In this document: one piece after another, positions 29,219 to 38,507 of the stretch
Layout of the letters: each line of letters starts with the position of its first letter
How positions within the stretch are numbered: position 1 is the first letter of the stretch
NCBI GenBank assembly: GCA_963732335.1
Contig: CAVSZO010000007.1
Span: 139,951 to 203,950, forward strand
Source: Desertimonas sp963732335
GTDB taxonomy: Bacteria > Actinomycetota > Acidimicrobiia > Acidimicrobiales > Ilumatobacteraceae
Direction of reading: 5' to 3'
Length of the DNA stretch: 64,000 nt
Program-made: the position numbers and the translations under genes
Notes under the pieces: generated by a model
The model's input: only the letters and a program-made list of their open reading frames with translations
The model's database searches: none
Told to the model about the DNA's origin: nothing

Positions 29219-29239
29219 GTCGGCCTGCAACTCCTGTAA

Positions 29240-29255
29240 TCAACCATTTGGTTGA
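29240..29255. promoter_or_regulatory. Operator palindrome 1 of the DinB-like gene
   Basis: TCAACCATTTGGTTGA has perfect 6-bp arms TCAACC/GGTTGA around four bases. It lies between the -10 hexamer and the start codon, where a bound repressor would block transcription. It is a near copy of the site at 29286-29301. Confidence 0.65.
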
Positions 29256-29259
29256 CTAC

Positions 29260-29289
29260 AACGTAGGCTCTCGGCGCTTTCGTTGTCAA
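29260..29289 (-). promoter_or_regulatory. Predicted promoter of the DinB-like gene
   Basis: On the minus strand TTGACA (29284-29289) and TACGTT (29260-29265) are 18 bp apart. The -35 overlaps the upstream operator copy, and the second operator copy lies just past the -10. Confidence 0.6.
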
Positions 29290-29301
29290 CCGTTCGGTTG
29301 A
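29286..29301. promoter_or_regulatory. Operator palindrome 2 of the DinB-like gene
   Basis: TCAACCGTTCGGTTGA has perfect 7-bp arms with a TT centre. It overlaps the -35 hexamer and sits 5 bp from the stop of the response regulator. The 46-bp centre-to-centre distance to the first copy is about four and a half helical turns. Confidence 0.65.
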
Positions 29302-29306
29302 TCTGG

Positions 29307-29924
29307 CTAGCGGCTGCGCAGGATGATCGCCGTCGCCTCGGTCCGCGACTGGGCGTGCAGCTTCATCAGGATGCTGCTGACGTGGTTCTTGACGGTGAAC
29401 ACGCTGAGGTTGAGGGCCTCGGCGATCTCGGCGTTGCTGCGCCCGTCGGCCATCAGCTCGGCCACCTCGGCTTCACGATCGGTGAACCGCGCCTCCACCG
29501 CGCTCGACGTCGTCGCCGGGGCGGCGAGGACCCGCGTGACATCGGACGAGAACGAGCCGCGCCCGGCGGCGACGTCGCGCACCGCCTGGGCGAGGCCCTC
29601 CGTGTCGACCGACTTCACGAGGTAGCCGCTCGCCCCGGCGCCGATCGCCTCGCGGATCAGGTCTCCGTGGGCAAACGTGCTGAGGGCGAGCAGGCCGATC
29701 GAATCGTCGGCGGCACGCATCTGCCGGATCGCCTCGACGCCCCCCATGCCCGGCATGACGAGGTCGATCACGACGACGTCGGGACGCAGCCGCGTCGCCG
29801 CCTCGAGGCCTTCCTCGCCACTCGCCGACTCGCCGACCACCTCGAGGTCGTCGAACGCCGACAAGCACGAGCTCACGCCCTCACGCAGGAGGTCGTGGTC
29901 GTCGACGACGAGGACCTTGATCAT
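29307..29924 (-). CDS. NarL/LuxR family response regulator
   Basis: A complete 205-residue regulator. The receiver domain starts MIKVLVVDDHDLLREGVSSC with the acidic pair at DD and the phosphoacceptor aspartate in VVVIDLVMPGMGG near residue 54; the conserved threonine/serine and lysine lie in LALSTFAHGD and YLVKSVD. The C-terminal HTH reads FTDREAEVAELMADGRSNAE then LSVFTVKNHVSSILMKLHAQ. Its ATG overlaps the stop of the histidine kinase gene by 4 bp, so the two are a cognate pair. Targets are unknown. Confidence 0.94.
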   Translation of the reverse strand: MIKVLVVDDHDLLREGVSSCLSAFDDLEVVGESASGEEGLEAATRLRPDVVVIDLVMPGMGGVEAIRQMRAADDSIGLLALSTFAHGDLIREAIGAGASGYLVKSVDTEGLAQAVRDVAAGRGSFSSDVTRVLAAPATTSSAVEARFTDREAEVAELMADGRSNAEIAEALNLSVFTVKNHVSSILMKLHAQSRTEATAIILRSR

Positions 29925-31619
29925 GCGCGAACGGTGAGGTCGGTGCCATGGCCGGGTGCGGCGCGAAGTTCGAGCTCGGCGCCGATGGCCTCGGCCCGCT
30001 CGCGCATGATCGACAGCCCGAGGTGCCCCGGCGTCACGTTGTCGACGTCGAAGCCGCGCCCGTTGTCGACGATGCGCAGCTCGACGCGCTCCGGAAACCG
30101 GCGCGTCGTTGCGCCTCCTCAGCGTCAACGACACCACCGTCGCCGCCGAGTGCCGGGTGATGTTGGTGAGCGCCTCCTGGGCGATCCGGTAGAACGCCAC
30201 CCGCTGCGGCGGATCGAGCTCGACCGGCTCGAGCTCGACGGTCACCTCCATCTTCTTCCGGCACTCCATCGCCGCGACAAGCTGTCCGAGCAGCTCGTGC
30301 AGGTCGACCTCGACGAGCTCCTGCGGCCGCAACTCGAGCAGCAGCGTGCGCATCTCGGCCTGGGCGCCGCTCGTCAGTGTGCGCAGCCGTTGCAGCCGCC
30401 GGTGCAGCTCGGTGCCGTCCTCGACGTCGCGCAGCAGGCTGTCGGCGGTGAGTGACGCGGTCCACAACGTCTGGTTGACGGCGTCGTGGAGCTCGCGGGA
30501 CAGGCGCTGCCGCTCCTCGGCGGCGGCCAGCTCGCTGGCCTGCCCGACGAGCCGGGCGTTGGAGATCGCCGCCGCCGCCTGGTCGGCGATCGCCCGCAGT
30601 CGCTCGGCGTGGGCGGTCGTGAAGAAACCCTTGGTGACGCTCTCCAGCACGACGAACCCGATCCGCCGATCGCCCACCTGCAGCGCCGCGCCGAGCACCG
30701 ATCCGGCGGGCCCGAGCGCCACCGACGGTTCGTCGATGATCACCGACTCGCGATCGTCGTGCAGCTCGCTGGATCACCGTCAGCGACTCGACCGACGGTG
30801 CACCGTCCACGTCGTCGGTTGGCTTCGGGTAGCCGAAGCCGACTCGGCAACGGGCGATCTCCAGCCGCTCGTCGGCGCCGACGAGGACGATGGCCGTGAG
30901 ATCGTTGGACACCAGCCGCTCGACGCCGATCAGCACCTGCTCCATCACCTCGTTGGCGTCGAGCGTCTTCGACATCGCACTCGCCGTGTCCCGCAGCGCC
31001 TCGGCGTAGGCCCGCTGTTGCCGTTCCTCCGCCTGGACGCGCACGCGATCGTCGACCTCGCGGCGGAGGCTCTCGATGGCCCGTTCGAGGTCCCTGCGTG
31101 CGCTGCTGCACGCGCTTGTCGAGGTCCTTCAGCGTTCCGTTGAGCCGCTCCTCGGCGGCACGTCGTTCGGTGACGTCCTCGAACGTGCCGAGGATGCCGA
31201 TGACCTCGCCGTCGAGGTCGCGCAGCGGGACCTTCTGGGTCTCGACCCAACGCAGATCACCACCGGCCCGGCGCAGGCGCTCGACGATCCCGACGACCGG
31301 CTCACCGGTCTCGGCGACATGGGCGTCCCAGTCCATGAACCAGTCGGCGCCGAACTCGGCGTCGTCGGCCCACGGCATGTCGCGATCGGACTTGCCGATC
31401 AGGTCGTCCGGTTCGGTCCCGGCGAAGGCGGCGAAGACGCGGTTGCAGCCGAGGTACCGCGACTGGCGGTCCTTCCAGAACACGGCGTTGGCCGACGAGT
31501 CCATCAGCACCTGGAGCAGCTTCTGGCTCGCCTCCAACGCGTCGTCGCCGCGCATCCGTCCCTGCAGCAGGGCGGCGTAGAGGTCGACGTTCGAGCGAAC
31601 GTCGGGTTCCGTACGTCAC
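29921..31619 (-). CDS. Sensor histidine kinase (PAS-GAF-HisKA_3-HATPase), several frame breaks
   Basis: About 565 residues once frames are joined. A PAS domain (VLMDSSANAVFWKDRQSRYL; ILGTFEDVTERRAAEERL) is followed by a coiled stretch, a GAF domain (ASAMSKTLDANEVMEQVLIG; GFVVLESVTKGFFT), the phosphoacceptor helix RQRLSRELHDAVNQTLWTAS and the ATPase domain with N-box IAQEALTNITRHS and the G box IVDNGRGFD. No transmembrane segment is seen, so it is a cytoplasmic sensor. Breaks lie near 31605, 31097, 30760 and 30115. The proposed GTG start at 31619 overlaps the stop of the dioxygenase gene (GTGA), and the stop overlaps the response regulator start. Confidence 0.84.
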
Positions 31620-32477
31620 TCGTCCACGGTCAGCCCGTCGACCTGCTCGAGCACGGCGACGTCGTCGTTGTGCGAGTGGGTGAACCCGAGGGCCCGCTCC
31701 GCCTGCACCGTGCTCTCCGACCGGAACGCCACGATGTAGGCCCGGCGCCACGAGTCCGTCGACGTGTTGCCCCCGGAACCGTGCAGCACGCCCTCGCTGT
31801 GCACGGTGATGTCGCCGCGGGCGATCGGGCACGGGCACCATCACGTCGCCGGGCCGGAGCTCGGTGACGAGCGTGTGACTGGCATCGCGGTCACCGTGTA
31901 GCGGATGGTGTGGCCGCACCGGCTGGCGATGGCTGCCGGGCAGGAACTGCATGCAACCGTTCTCCACCGTCGAGTCGTCGACCGCCAACCAGCACGTCGC
32001 CGTGCGCCGATCGTCGGTGTCGATCCAGTACGCCTGGTCCTGGTGCCAGGCGAACACGGCGTCGTCACGCCCGGGCTGCTTGGCCAGCAGCTGGTCGAAG
32101 TCGATGACCATGCCCTCGCCGCAGAGCTGCCGGGCGATGCTCGTCGCCCGCCGCTCGAACACGTTGCCCTGCCACGCCGGGTAGTACCGGCGGGGCACCA
32201 TCACGTTGACGATGGCGTACCCCGATGGATCGGTGCCGTGTTCCCCGGTCGTCATGTCGTTGAAGTCCTTGCCGGCCACGGCGATCTCGCCGCGCAGGAA
32301 GCGGTCGTAGACCGCCTCGATGTCGACCAGCTCGGCCTCCGACAGCACGCCGTGCAGGTGCACGTAGCCGTCGCGGCGGAACGCCTCCTTCTCCGCGTCG
32401 CTGACGACGTAGTCGTCGCCGCGCCGGCGGGACGCGCCGACGTCGGACGTCTCGCCGGCCTGCTGTGCTGCGGTCAC
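31616..32477 (-). CDS. Phytanoyl-CoA dioxygenase family protein (Fe(II)/2-oxoglutarate), with a frame break
   Basis: A non-heme iron hydroxylase of about 287 residues. From GTG 32477 it reads MTAAQQAGETSDVGASRRRG, then the family opening FRRDGYVHLHGVLSEAELVD. The iron ligands are HQD in FAWHQDQAYW and the distal histidine in VHSEGVLHGSGGN; the 2-oxoglutarate arginine is in SWRRAYIVAF. The frame changes near 31838. PhyH proteins hydroxylate small molecules; the substrate is unknown. Unusually the gene is coupled by GTGA to a histidine kinase, so the two-component pair may sense a metabolite connected with this enzyme. Confidence 0.85.
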
Positions 32478-32614
32478 GTCACCCCCGGTCCGTCGCCTCG
32501 ACGCACAATCTCGCGGCGTCGCTGGAACGTAGTTGCTCGATGCCGCCGGGCCGCGCACGGAGGCATTCGCGCTGCTCCACAATAGTGTTCGGCTGAAGGG
32601 GGCTGGGCTTGACG

Positions 32615-33711
32615 ATGCAGACCGATCCACCAGCGACGACGGTGGTGCCCGACGAGGCAACCGATCGTCGCGTCAGGGCCGTCGGGGCCGTCGACGGACA
32701 GCGCCGTCGCCGGTGGTCACAGCACCATCGCCGACGCCGACCTGGAGCGGGCCGGTGAGCTGTTCGGCCGCCTCGCCCAGGCGTACGACTCCAAGGTCGT
32801 CGGCCAGTCGCGCCTGCGCACGACGCTCGTGGTCACGCTCCTCGCCGAAGGCCACATCTTGCTCGAGAGTGTCCCTGGATTGGCCAAGACGACGGCGGCG
32901 GCGACGCTGGCGTGTGCGGTCAACGCCTCGTTCGTGCGCATCCAGTGCACTCCCGACCTGCTGCCCAGCGACATCCTCGGCACCCAGGTGTACGACCCGC
33001 ACACGGCGACGTTCGACACCCGTCTGGGCCCGGTCCACGCCAACTTCGTCCTCCTCGACGAGATCAACCGGTCGAGTGCCAAGACGCAGAGCGCGATGTT
33101 GGAAGCGATGCAGGAGCGCCAGACGTCGATCGGCGGGGTGATGTACCCGCTGCCCTCGCCGTTCATGGTCCTGGCGACGCAGAACCCGATCGAGGAGGAA
33201 GGCACCTACATCCTCCCCGAGGCGCAACTCGATCGCTTCCTCCTCAAGGACGTGATCGACTACCCGTCGCGCCGACGAGGAGCTCGAGGTTCTCGACCGC
33301 ATCGACCGTGGCGTCCTCGGCACGCGGGCGCCTGACCTGCAGCCGGTGGTCGATCTCGACGAGGTCGGCTTCCTCATCGACCTGGCGGCGAAGGTCTACG
33401 TCGACGATTCGATCAAGCGCTACGCCGTCGCCATCACCCAGGCCACCCGGCGCCTCGCCGACGTGATCGACCCGGCGCTCGCCGAGTACGTCGAGTTCGG
33501 CGCCAGCCCGCGTGGCGCCATCGCCCTGCAGCAGGTCGGCAGGGCCCACGCCCTGATGCAGGGCCGTACGTTCGTCATCCCCGACGATCTGCGGGCCCTG
33601 CGCCACGCCGTGTTCCGGCACCGCTTGCACCTCGGATTCCAGGCAGTCGCCGACGGCATCCGCGTCGAGGACATCATCGACGCCGTGTTCGCAGTGATCC
33701 CGTCACCGTAG
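32615..33711 (+). CDS. MoxR family AAA+ ATPase, frame breaks
   Basis: A chaperone-like ATPase of about 365 residues. The ATG at 32615 (AAGGGGG upstream) gives MQTDPPATTVVPDEATDRRV; the frame changes near 32700. The core then reads YDSKVVGQSRLRTTLVVTLL, the MoxR Walker A variant LLESVPGLAKTTAAATL, Walker B FVLLDEINRSSAKTQSAMLE, sensor 1 VLATQNPIEEEGTYILPEAQ and sensor 2 SPRGAIALQQVGRAHALMQG, with one more break near 33275. MoxR ATPases act with the VWA proteins encoded directly downstream, often to mature metalloenzymes or envelope complexes. It heads a six-gene operon divergent from the dioxygenase. Confidence 0.88.
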
Positions 33712-33728
33712 GACCGGCCAGGGAGCTG

Positions 33729-34651
33729 ATGGCGACGTCTTTGCTGCGAAAGGTCAAGGCCAAGACGGCGCTGCGCGCCCACCGGAAGGTGCGCAGCGTG
33801 CTGGACGGTGAGCACGGGTCGATCCACAAGGGCCGCAGCATGGACTTCGACGACCTGCGCGAGTACGTGCTCGGCGACGACGTCAAGGATCTCGACTGGA
33901 AGGCGACGGCGCGCACCGGACGGCCACTCGTCAAGCGCTTCGTGGCAACCCGCCAGCACGCCGTGATGCTCGTCGTCGACACCGGGCGATCGATGTCGGC
34001 GCTTGCCGACGCGACGAGCACGAAGCGCGACGTCGCCGTCTTCGCCGCCGGTGTCGTCGCCCAGCTGGCGACCCGCCACGGCGATCTCGTCGGCCTGCTC
34101 GCCGGTCCGGCCCCGCCGAACATCTCCAAGGTCCGCAACGCCGCCCGCGCCCTGTACATCCCGCCCGGCTCCCGCGACGTCCACATCGAGCGGATCCTGC
34201 GCACGATCCACGACGCCATCGACACCGCCGGCCTGCCGTCGCATCTCGACGTGCTGCTCGACTACGCGGCGCAGAACCTGCGCCGCCAGATGATCCTCGT
34301 CGTCATCGCCGACGACACCGACCTGACCGATCGACATCGCGTCGTGCTGCGCCGCCTCGACGCCCAGCACGAGGTGCTCTTCTGCTGCTGTCGGCGACGT
34401 GGCGATGACCGACCCGGCGCTGCTCGGCCGCGGCCTTCATGTCGTCGGCGTCGGGCGCCCAGGTCCCCGACTTCTTCCGCCACAACGAAGCGCTGCACGA
34501 CGATCTCGTCGCCACGATGCGCCGGCGAGCCGAGGCGACCCGGGCGACGCTCGGTCGCCTCGGGATCGCCGCGACACGACTGACCGGCGAGTCCAGCGTG
34601 GTTCCCGGGATGGTCGAGCTGCTCGAACGCCATCGCCGGACCAGACGCTGA
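33729..34651 (+). CDS. DUF58 domain protein of the MoxR operon, frame breaks
   Basis: About 305 residues starting MATSLLRKVKAKTALRAHRK at ATG 33729, with AGGGAG upstream. The DUF58 signature RSMDFDDLREYVLGDDVKDL followed by DWKATARTG is clear, and a VWA-like MLVVDTGRSMSA motif follows. After breaks near 34385 and 34435 the C-terminus QVPDFFRHNEALHDDLVATM closes the protein at 34651. DUF58 proteins are constant partners of MoxR and of BatA/BatB-type VWA proteins. No transmembrane helix is visible, so it is probably cytoplasmic or peripheral. Confidence 0.87.
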
Positions 34652-34665
34652 CGATCAAGGCCGCC

Positions 34666-35141
34666 ATGGAAGACAGCCCGCCGACGACCTTCGTCCCCGC
34701 CGACGACAACCTCTTCCCACCACTCGCCCACAGTGGGATGTGGTTGGCGCTCGGCATCGTCGCCGGGTTGCTCGCCATCGTCTTGGTGCTGTGGATGCTC
34801 CACGCCGTCCCCGATGCCGCCGCCAAGGCGCGCGCCGCCCAGCTCACCGTCAAGGGCCAGTACCTGGCCGAGCTCGACGCCTTGTACCGGCGCTACGCCG
34901 AACAGCTCATCGACGAGCGCCAGCTCCATCACGAGCTGAGCAGGACCGTGCGCCGATTCGCCGCTGAGCACGGCGCAGCCCGGTGCCCTCTCGATGACCG
35001 CCGCCGACCTCGACGCCGCCGGGCTGCGACGGCGTCGCCGGCGTCGTCGCCCGGTACCAACCACCGCAGTTCATGGAGCGGCCGGCATCCGACCCACCGA
35101 CGTCGATCGCCGCAGCGCGGGAGCTGATCGAGACATGGTGA
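34666..35141 (+). CDS. Small single-span membrane protein of the MoxR operon (DUF4381-like), frame breaks
   Basis: About 157 residues: MEDSPPTTFVPADDNLFPPL, then one transmembrane helix MWLALGIVAGLLAIVLVLWM (residues 25-44), a charged helical region with YLAELDALYRRYAEQLIDER, and an end TSIAAARELIETW whose TGA overlaps the next ATG by one base (TGATG). Breaks near 34985 and 35030 fall in GC-rich runs. In MoxR/Bat operons a protein with one helix and a cytoplasmic tail of this type usually lies between DUF58 and the first VWA gene. The family name is a guess from context. Confidence 0.7.
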
Positions 35142-36116
35142 TGGTGCAGCCGTGGGTCGGCCTCGTCAGCGCCCTGGCCGCCGTCGTCGTCGGTCTCGTC
35201 GTCGTGTGGATGTCGGTGCAGCGCCGCCGGCGCCGGCCGGGGAGCAACGACGCCGCCATCGCCAACGTCCATCGCGCCGATGCTTCCCCGGTGTTCCGCA
35301 GGCTGCGGCGGCGCTACCACCTCCTGCTCGGCGGTGAGGTCGTCGCTCTGTCGATCGTCGGGCTGGCCGCCGTCGGGCTGACGATGCGGCCTGTCACCGA
35401 CCGCCAACTGGAGCGTGACGTCCGCAATCGGGACGTGATGCTCTGCCTCGACGTCTCGACCTCGATGAACGAGCTCGACGCCATCGTGCTGCGCGAGTTC
35501 GTCAAGCTCGCCGCCGGGTTGCGCGGCGAGCGCATCGGACTGACGATCTTCAACGGCTCGGCGATCACCGTGTTCCCACTCACCGATGACGCCGAGTTCA
35601 TCGAATCCACGCTGGACGAGGCTGCGCAAGCCATCAGCGGACGCAAGCGCACGTTCGTCGAGGGCACCGAGGAGGGCACAGGCACGTCGCTGATCGGCGA
35701 CGGCCTGGCGTCGTGCGCGATGCGCTTCGATTCCGACGAGCGGGGCAGGTCGCAGTCCGATCGTGTTCGCCACGGACAACGCCCTCGCAGGCGATCCGAT
35801 CCTGCAGCTCCCCGAAGCCGCCGCGCTGGTCCGCGAGCAGGGGATCCGGGTGTACGCAATTGCCGCCGCCGACCGCATCACCGCACACGACGCCGACGAG
35901 CTGCGCGCCGCTGCCGAGTCGACGGGAGGCGCGTACTTCGAGACCGACGGTCGGTCGACGATTGCCAATGTGGTCGCCGAGGTCGGCCGGATGGAAGCGA
36001 CCCGGATGGACGTACCCCCAGAGGTGGTCGCTGACGATCGGCCGACAGAGTGGATCGTCGCCTGCTTCGCCGGTCTCGCCGCGCTGTTCGCCGTCGGATG
36101 GGCGTTGCGGCGATGA
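35141..36116 (+). CDS. VWA domain membrane protein (BatA-like), with a frame break
   Basis: About 324 residues: an N-terminal transmembrane helix (MVQPWVGLVSALAAVVVGLV), a second hydrophobic stretch near residue 65, then the VWA domain with the metal-binding MIDAS motif VMLCLDVSTSMNE and the IGLTIFNGSAITVFPLT strand. The frame changes near 35755, after which FATDNALAGDPILQLPEAAA and a last helix (WIVACFAGLAALFAVGWALR) complete it. The topology places the VWA domain between membrane segments, as in BatA. Its stop overlaps the next start by 4 bp (ATGA). Confidence 0.86.
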
Positions 36117-37134
36117 GCGAGCAGATGTTGGCGTTGACGTTCGACCCCCTCGTGCCGGTGCCGGTGCTGGTGGCGGCATCCGCCGTCGCGGTCGTCGCCG
36201 CTTGGATCTGGGTCCGGCGCGGTTCACCCACTCGGGATGGCGTCGTGCGCTGGTCGGCGATGGGGCTGCTCCTGCTGCTTGCTGCTGCCGATCCGGCGCT
36301 CGGCGGCGGGCGCGCTGCGGTCAAGCGGTCCGACGCCAACGTCCTGTTCGTCGTCGACACCACGGGGAGCATGGCCGCCCAGGACTACAACGGCACCGAG
36401 CCTCGCCTCGTCGGCGTCCGCCACGACGTGCTGGCGCTGGCCGACGAGTTCCCGGGCGCGACGTTCTCCTTGGTCACGTGGAACTCGAAGACGCGCGTCA
36501 TCGTCCCGTGGACGACCGACCGTGGTGCCCTCGACTCGGCAGTGGCGTTGCTGCGCCAGGAGTGGACGCAGTACGCCAAGGGAACGCGGCTCGACGAGGC
36601 GTTGCCGACGATGCGCCAACTGCTCCCCCGCTCCGGACCTGACGGTGGGTACGACATCGTGTTCTACCTGTCCGACGGAGAGCACAATGTGCAGCCGCCG
36701 CCGCAGTCGTTCGAGCGTCTCGAAGGGGTCGTCTGCCGGTGGCGCTGTTCTCGGCTACGGCACCGCCGAGGGCGCCAAGATGCACGTGTACGTCGGCCGT
36801 GACGAGACTCCCGAGCTGTACATCCACGACTACGAGACCGGCACCGATGCCGTGTCGCGGATCGATGAGACGAACCTCAACAAGATCGCTGACGAGCTGA
36901 GGTGTCGTCTATGCCCACCGCGCCGCGCCGACCGATGTCGACGAGATCGCCGACCAGGCGGCGGGACAGGTCGGCACGATCTACGCCGGCCAGCGCGACA
37001 CCGTGCGACGTCTCTACTGGATGCCTGCATTCGGCCTGATCGGGCTCGTGCTCTGGCAGTTCGCCCGGACAACGTTGGAGATCGTCGACGACCGACGGGC
37101 GCTCGGCGGCAAGACCAGGCGGGCGTCGACGTGA
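36113..37134 (+). CDS. VWA domain membrane protein (BatB-like), frame breaks
   Basis: About 340 residues starting MSEQMLALTFDPLVPVPVLV at ATG 36113. Two N-terminal helices (VLVAASAVAVVAAWIWV; SAMGLLLLLAAADPAL) precede a VWA domain with the MIDAS motif VLFVVDTTGSMAAQD and FSLVTWNSKTRVIVPW. Breaks near 36735 and 36900 join to MHVYVGRDETPELYIHDYET and then GVVYAHRAAPTDVDEIADQA, with a C-terminal helix YWMPAFGLIGLVLWQFART. The stop overlaps the next GTG start (GTGA). It pairs with the preceding VWA protein. Confidence 0.83.
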
Positions 37135-37862
37135 GCCGGCAGCTTGATGGCCGGGTCGATCGGCGGCGACGGCGTCGCCGCCGCCTGCTCGCCCTGCCGA
37201 TCGTCGTGCTGCTGCTCGCCGTCAGCGTCAAGCTGGTGACGATGAGCTGGTTCTCCACTCGTGGGGTGGCGGCATACGGCGACGAGAGCTACGACCAGAG
37301 CGTTACGGAGTTCGATCGGTTGCAGTTGGTCAATGTCATCGAGCCGTGGCGCGCCCATCTCGGGTCTGGGACCGCGCTGCACCGCGGCGACGATCTCGAG
37401 GGAGCCGAAGCGGCGTTCCGCCGCGCCCTGGAGATCGCCCCTCAGCGCTGCGACGTGAGGTTCAACCTCGTCGTCACGATCGAGGCCCAGGGCGATCAGC
37501 TGACCGGTGGCGAGCAGCGCGAGGTCGAGGAATCGGAGCGTCAGGACGGGCTCGCCCGCTACCGCGTCGCCCTCGACATCGCCGACGCCGGATTGTGCCC
37601 GGCGTCGACCACGGGAGACGCCGGGACCCGCCTGGAGGAAGCGAGGGACCGGCTGCGCGCCAAGCTTGGCGCCGAGACCGCTGGAGAAGGCGAGGAGCTC
37701 GAGGCGCCGCAGCAACGGGAGGACTCCGACCGAGCAGGCGAGGAGAGCGACTCGCAGCAACAGGAGATCGCCGAACGCAACCAGACCGGGGCCGCCGAGC
37801 GCGAGGACCGCAGCGACCTCGACCCCAACCAGGTCCAGGAACAAGGCACATCCAACTGGTAG
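37131..37862 (+). CDS. TPR-like membrane-anchored protein ending the MoxR operon (BatC-like)
   Basis: A 243-residue protein starting MSRQLDGRVDRRRRRRRLLA at GTG 37131. One transmembrane helix (residues 18-37, LLALPIVVLLLAVSVKLVTM) is followed by a TPR-type region (YDQSVTEFDRLQLVNVIEPW; EGAEAAFRRALEIAPQRCDV) and a long acidic, glutamine-rich C-terminal tail (about residues 180-243) that is probably disordered. It overlaps the VWA gene by 4 bp. In Bat operons a TPR protein often closes the cluster and may scaffold the VWA proteins. Confidence 0.8.
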   Translation: MSRQLDGRVDRRRRRRRRLLALPIVVLLLAVSVKLVTMSWFSTRGVAAYGDESYDQSVTEFDRLQLVNVIEPWRAHLGSGTALHRGDDLEGAEAAFRRALEIAPQRCDVRFNLVVTIEAQGDQLTGGEQREVEESERQDGLARYRVALDIADAGLCPASTTGDAGTRLEEARDRLRAKLGAETAGEGEELEAPQQREDSDRAGEESDSQQQEIAERNQTGAAEREDRSDLDPNQVQEQGTSNW

Positions 37863-37875
37863 GTCGCCGAACCGG

Positions 37876-37925
37876 AGAAGTGTGAGCCCAAACAGCGGAT
37901 AGCCGCTGCGAGAGCTCACAGCTTC
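37876..37925. terminator. Palindrome of family 1 between convergent genes (element C)
   Basis: GAAGTGTGAGC and GCTCACAGCTTC pair with one bulge, and an inner AGCGG-ATAG-CCGCT hairpin sits in the loop. It lies 13 bp after the TPR gene and 7 bp after the stop of the convergent CBS gene, so it probably terminates both. Confidence 0.65.
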
Positions 37926-37932
37926 GACGTGT

Positions 37933-38370
37933 TCAGCGGCCTTGGGTGATGTATTCGTAGAGTTGCTGGTTCTCGGTTTCGAGCTGGCCGAGGCGGGCTT
38001 TGACGACGTCACCGATCGAGATCACGCCGCCGAGCACACCGTCGTCGTCGACGACTGGGAGATGGCGGATGCGTCGCTCCGTCATCGACACCATCAACGA
38101 CTCGACAGCGTCCTCGGCGCGGCACGTCACCACGTCGGTCGACATCACCGACGAGACCGGCCGGCCGAGCGCCGACGCGCCGTGGTTGGCGAGCGCCCGC
38201 ACGACATCGCGCTCGGACACGATCCCGTCGATGTGCTGACCGTCGTCGGAGACGATGAGCGCGCCGATCGCCCGGTCCCGCATCATCATCGCCGCGTCCG
38301 CCAACGACACTCCGTCGGTGACCGTGATGACGTCGGCACCCTTGGTCGCGAGGATCGACTGCACGTTCAC
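37933..38370 (-). CDS. CBS domain protein
   Basis: A 145-residue protein made of two CBS motifs: GADVITVTDGVSLADAAMMM to DGIVSERDVVRALAN, and VVTCRAEDAVESLMVSMTER to GVLGGVISIGDVVKARL. CBS pairs bind adenine nucleotides and often serve as energy sensors. A short helical tail (QLETENQQLYEYITQ) follows. It is a free-standing gene with its stop facing the MoxR operon and its start 137 bp from the divergent methyltransferase. Target unknown. Confidence 0.9.
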   Translation of the reverse strand: MNVQSILATKGADVITVTDGVSLADAAMMMRDRAIGALIVSDDGQHIDGIVSERDVVRALANHGASALGRPVSSVMSTDVVTCRAEDAVESLMVSMTERRIRHLPVVDDDGVLGGVISIGDVVKARLGQLETENQQLYEYITQGR

Positions 38371-38507
38371 GGCTCACACCCCCTCACTGGCTGTCTACAT
38401 TGCCGTGTTCGCTGCGCTGCGATCACGGCCATCGATGGTAGTGCAGCACCCGGCGCGAAGGACGCCACGATGCCGCGGGCCGGCGCGCCCGCCAGACTGT
38501 GCCCCCG

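Noticed and set aside
29307..30743. Hybrid histidine kinase fused to a response regulator
   Set aside because: The kinase frame shifts near 30115; restoring it gives a normal kinase end whose TGA overlaps the ATG of a separate response regulator.
14835..37134. A large cluster of pseudogenes
   Set aside because: Breaks are single-base, catalytic residues are intact on both sides, and essential rpoB/rpoC show the same type of break, so sequence error is the simpler explanation.
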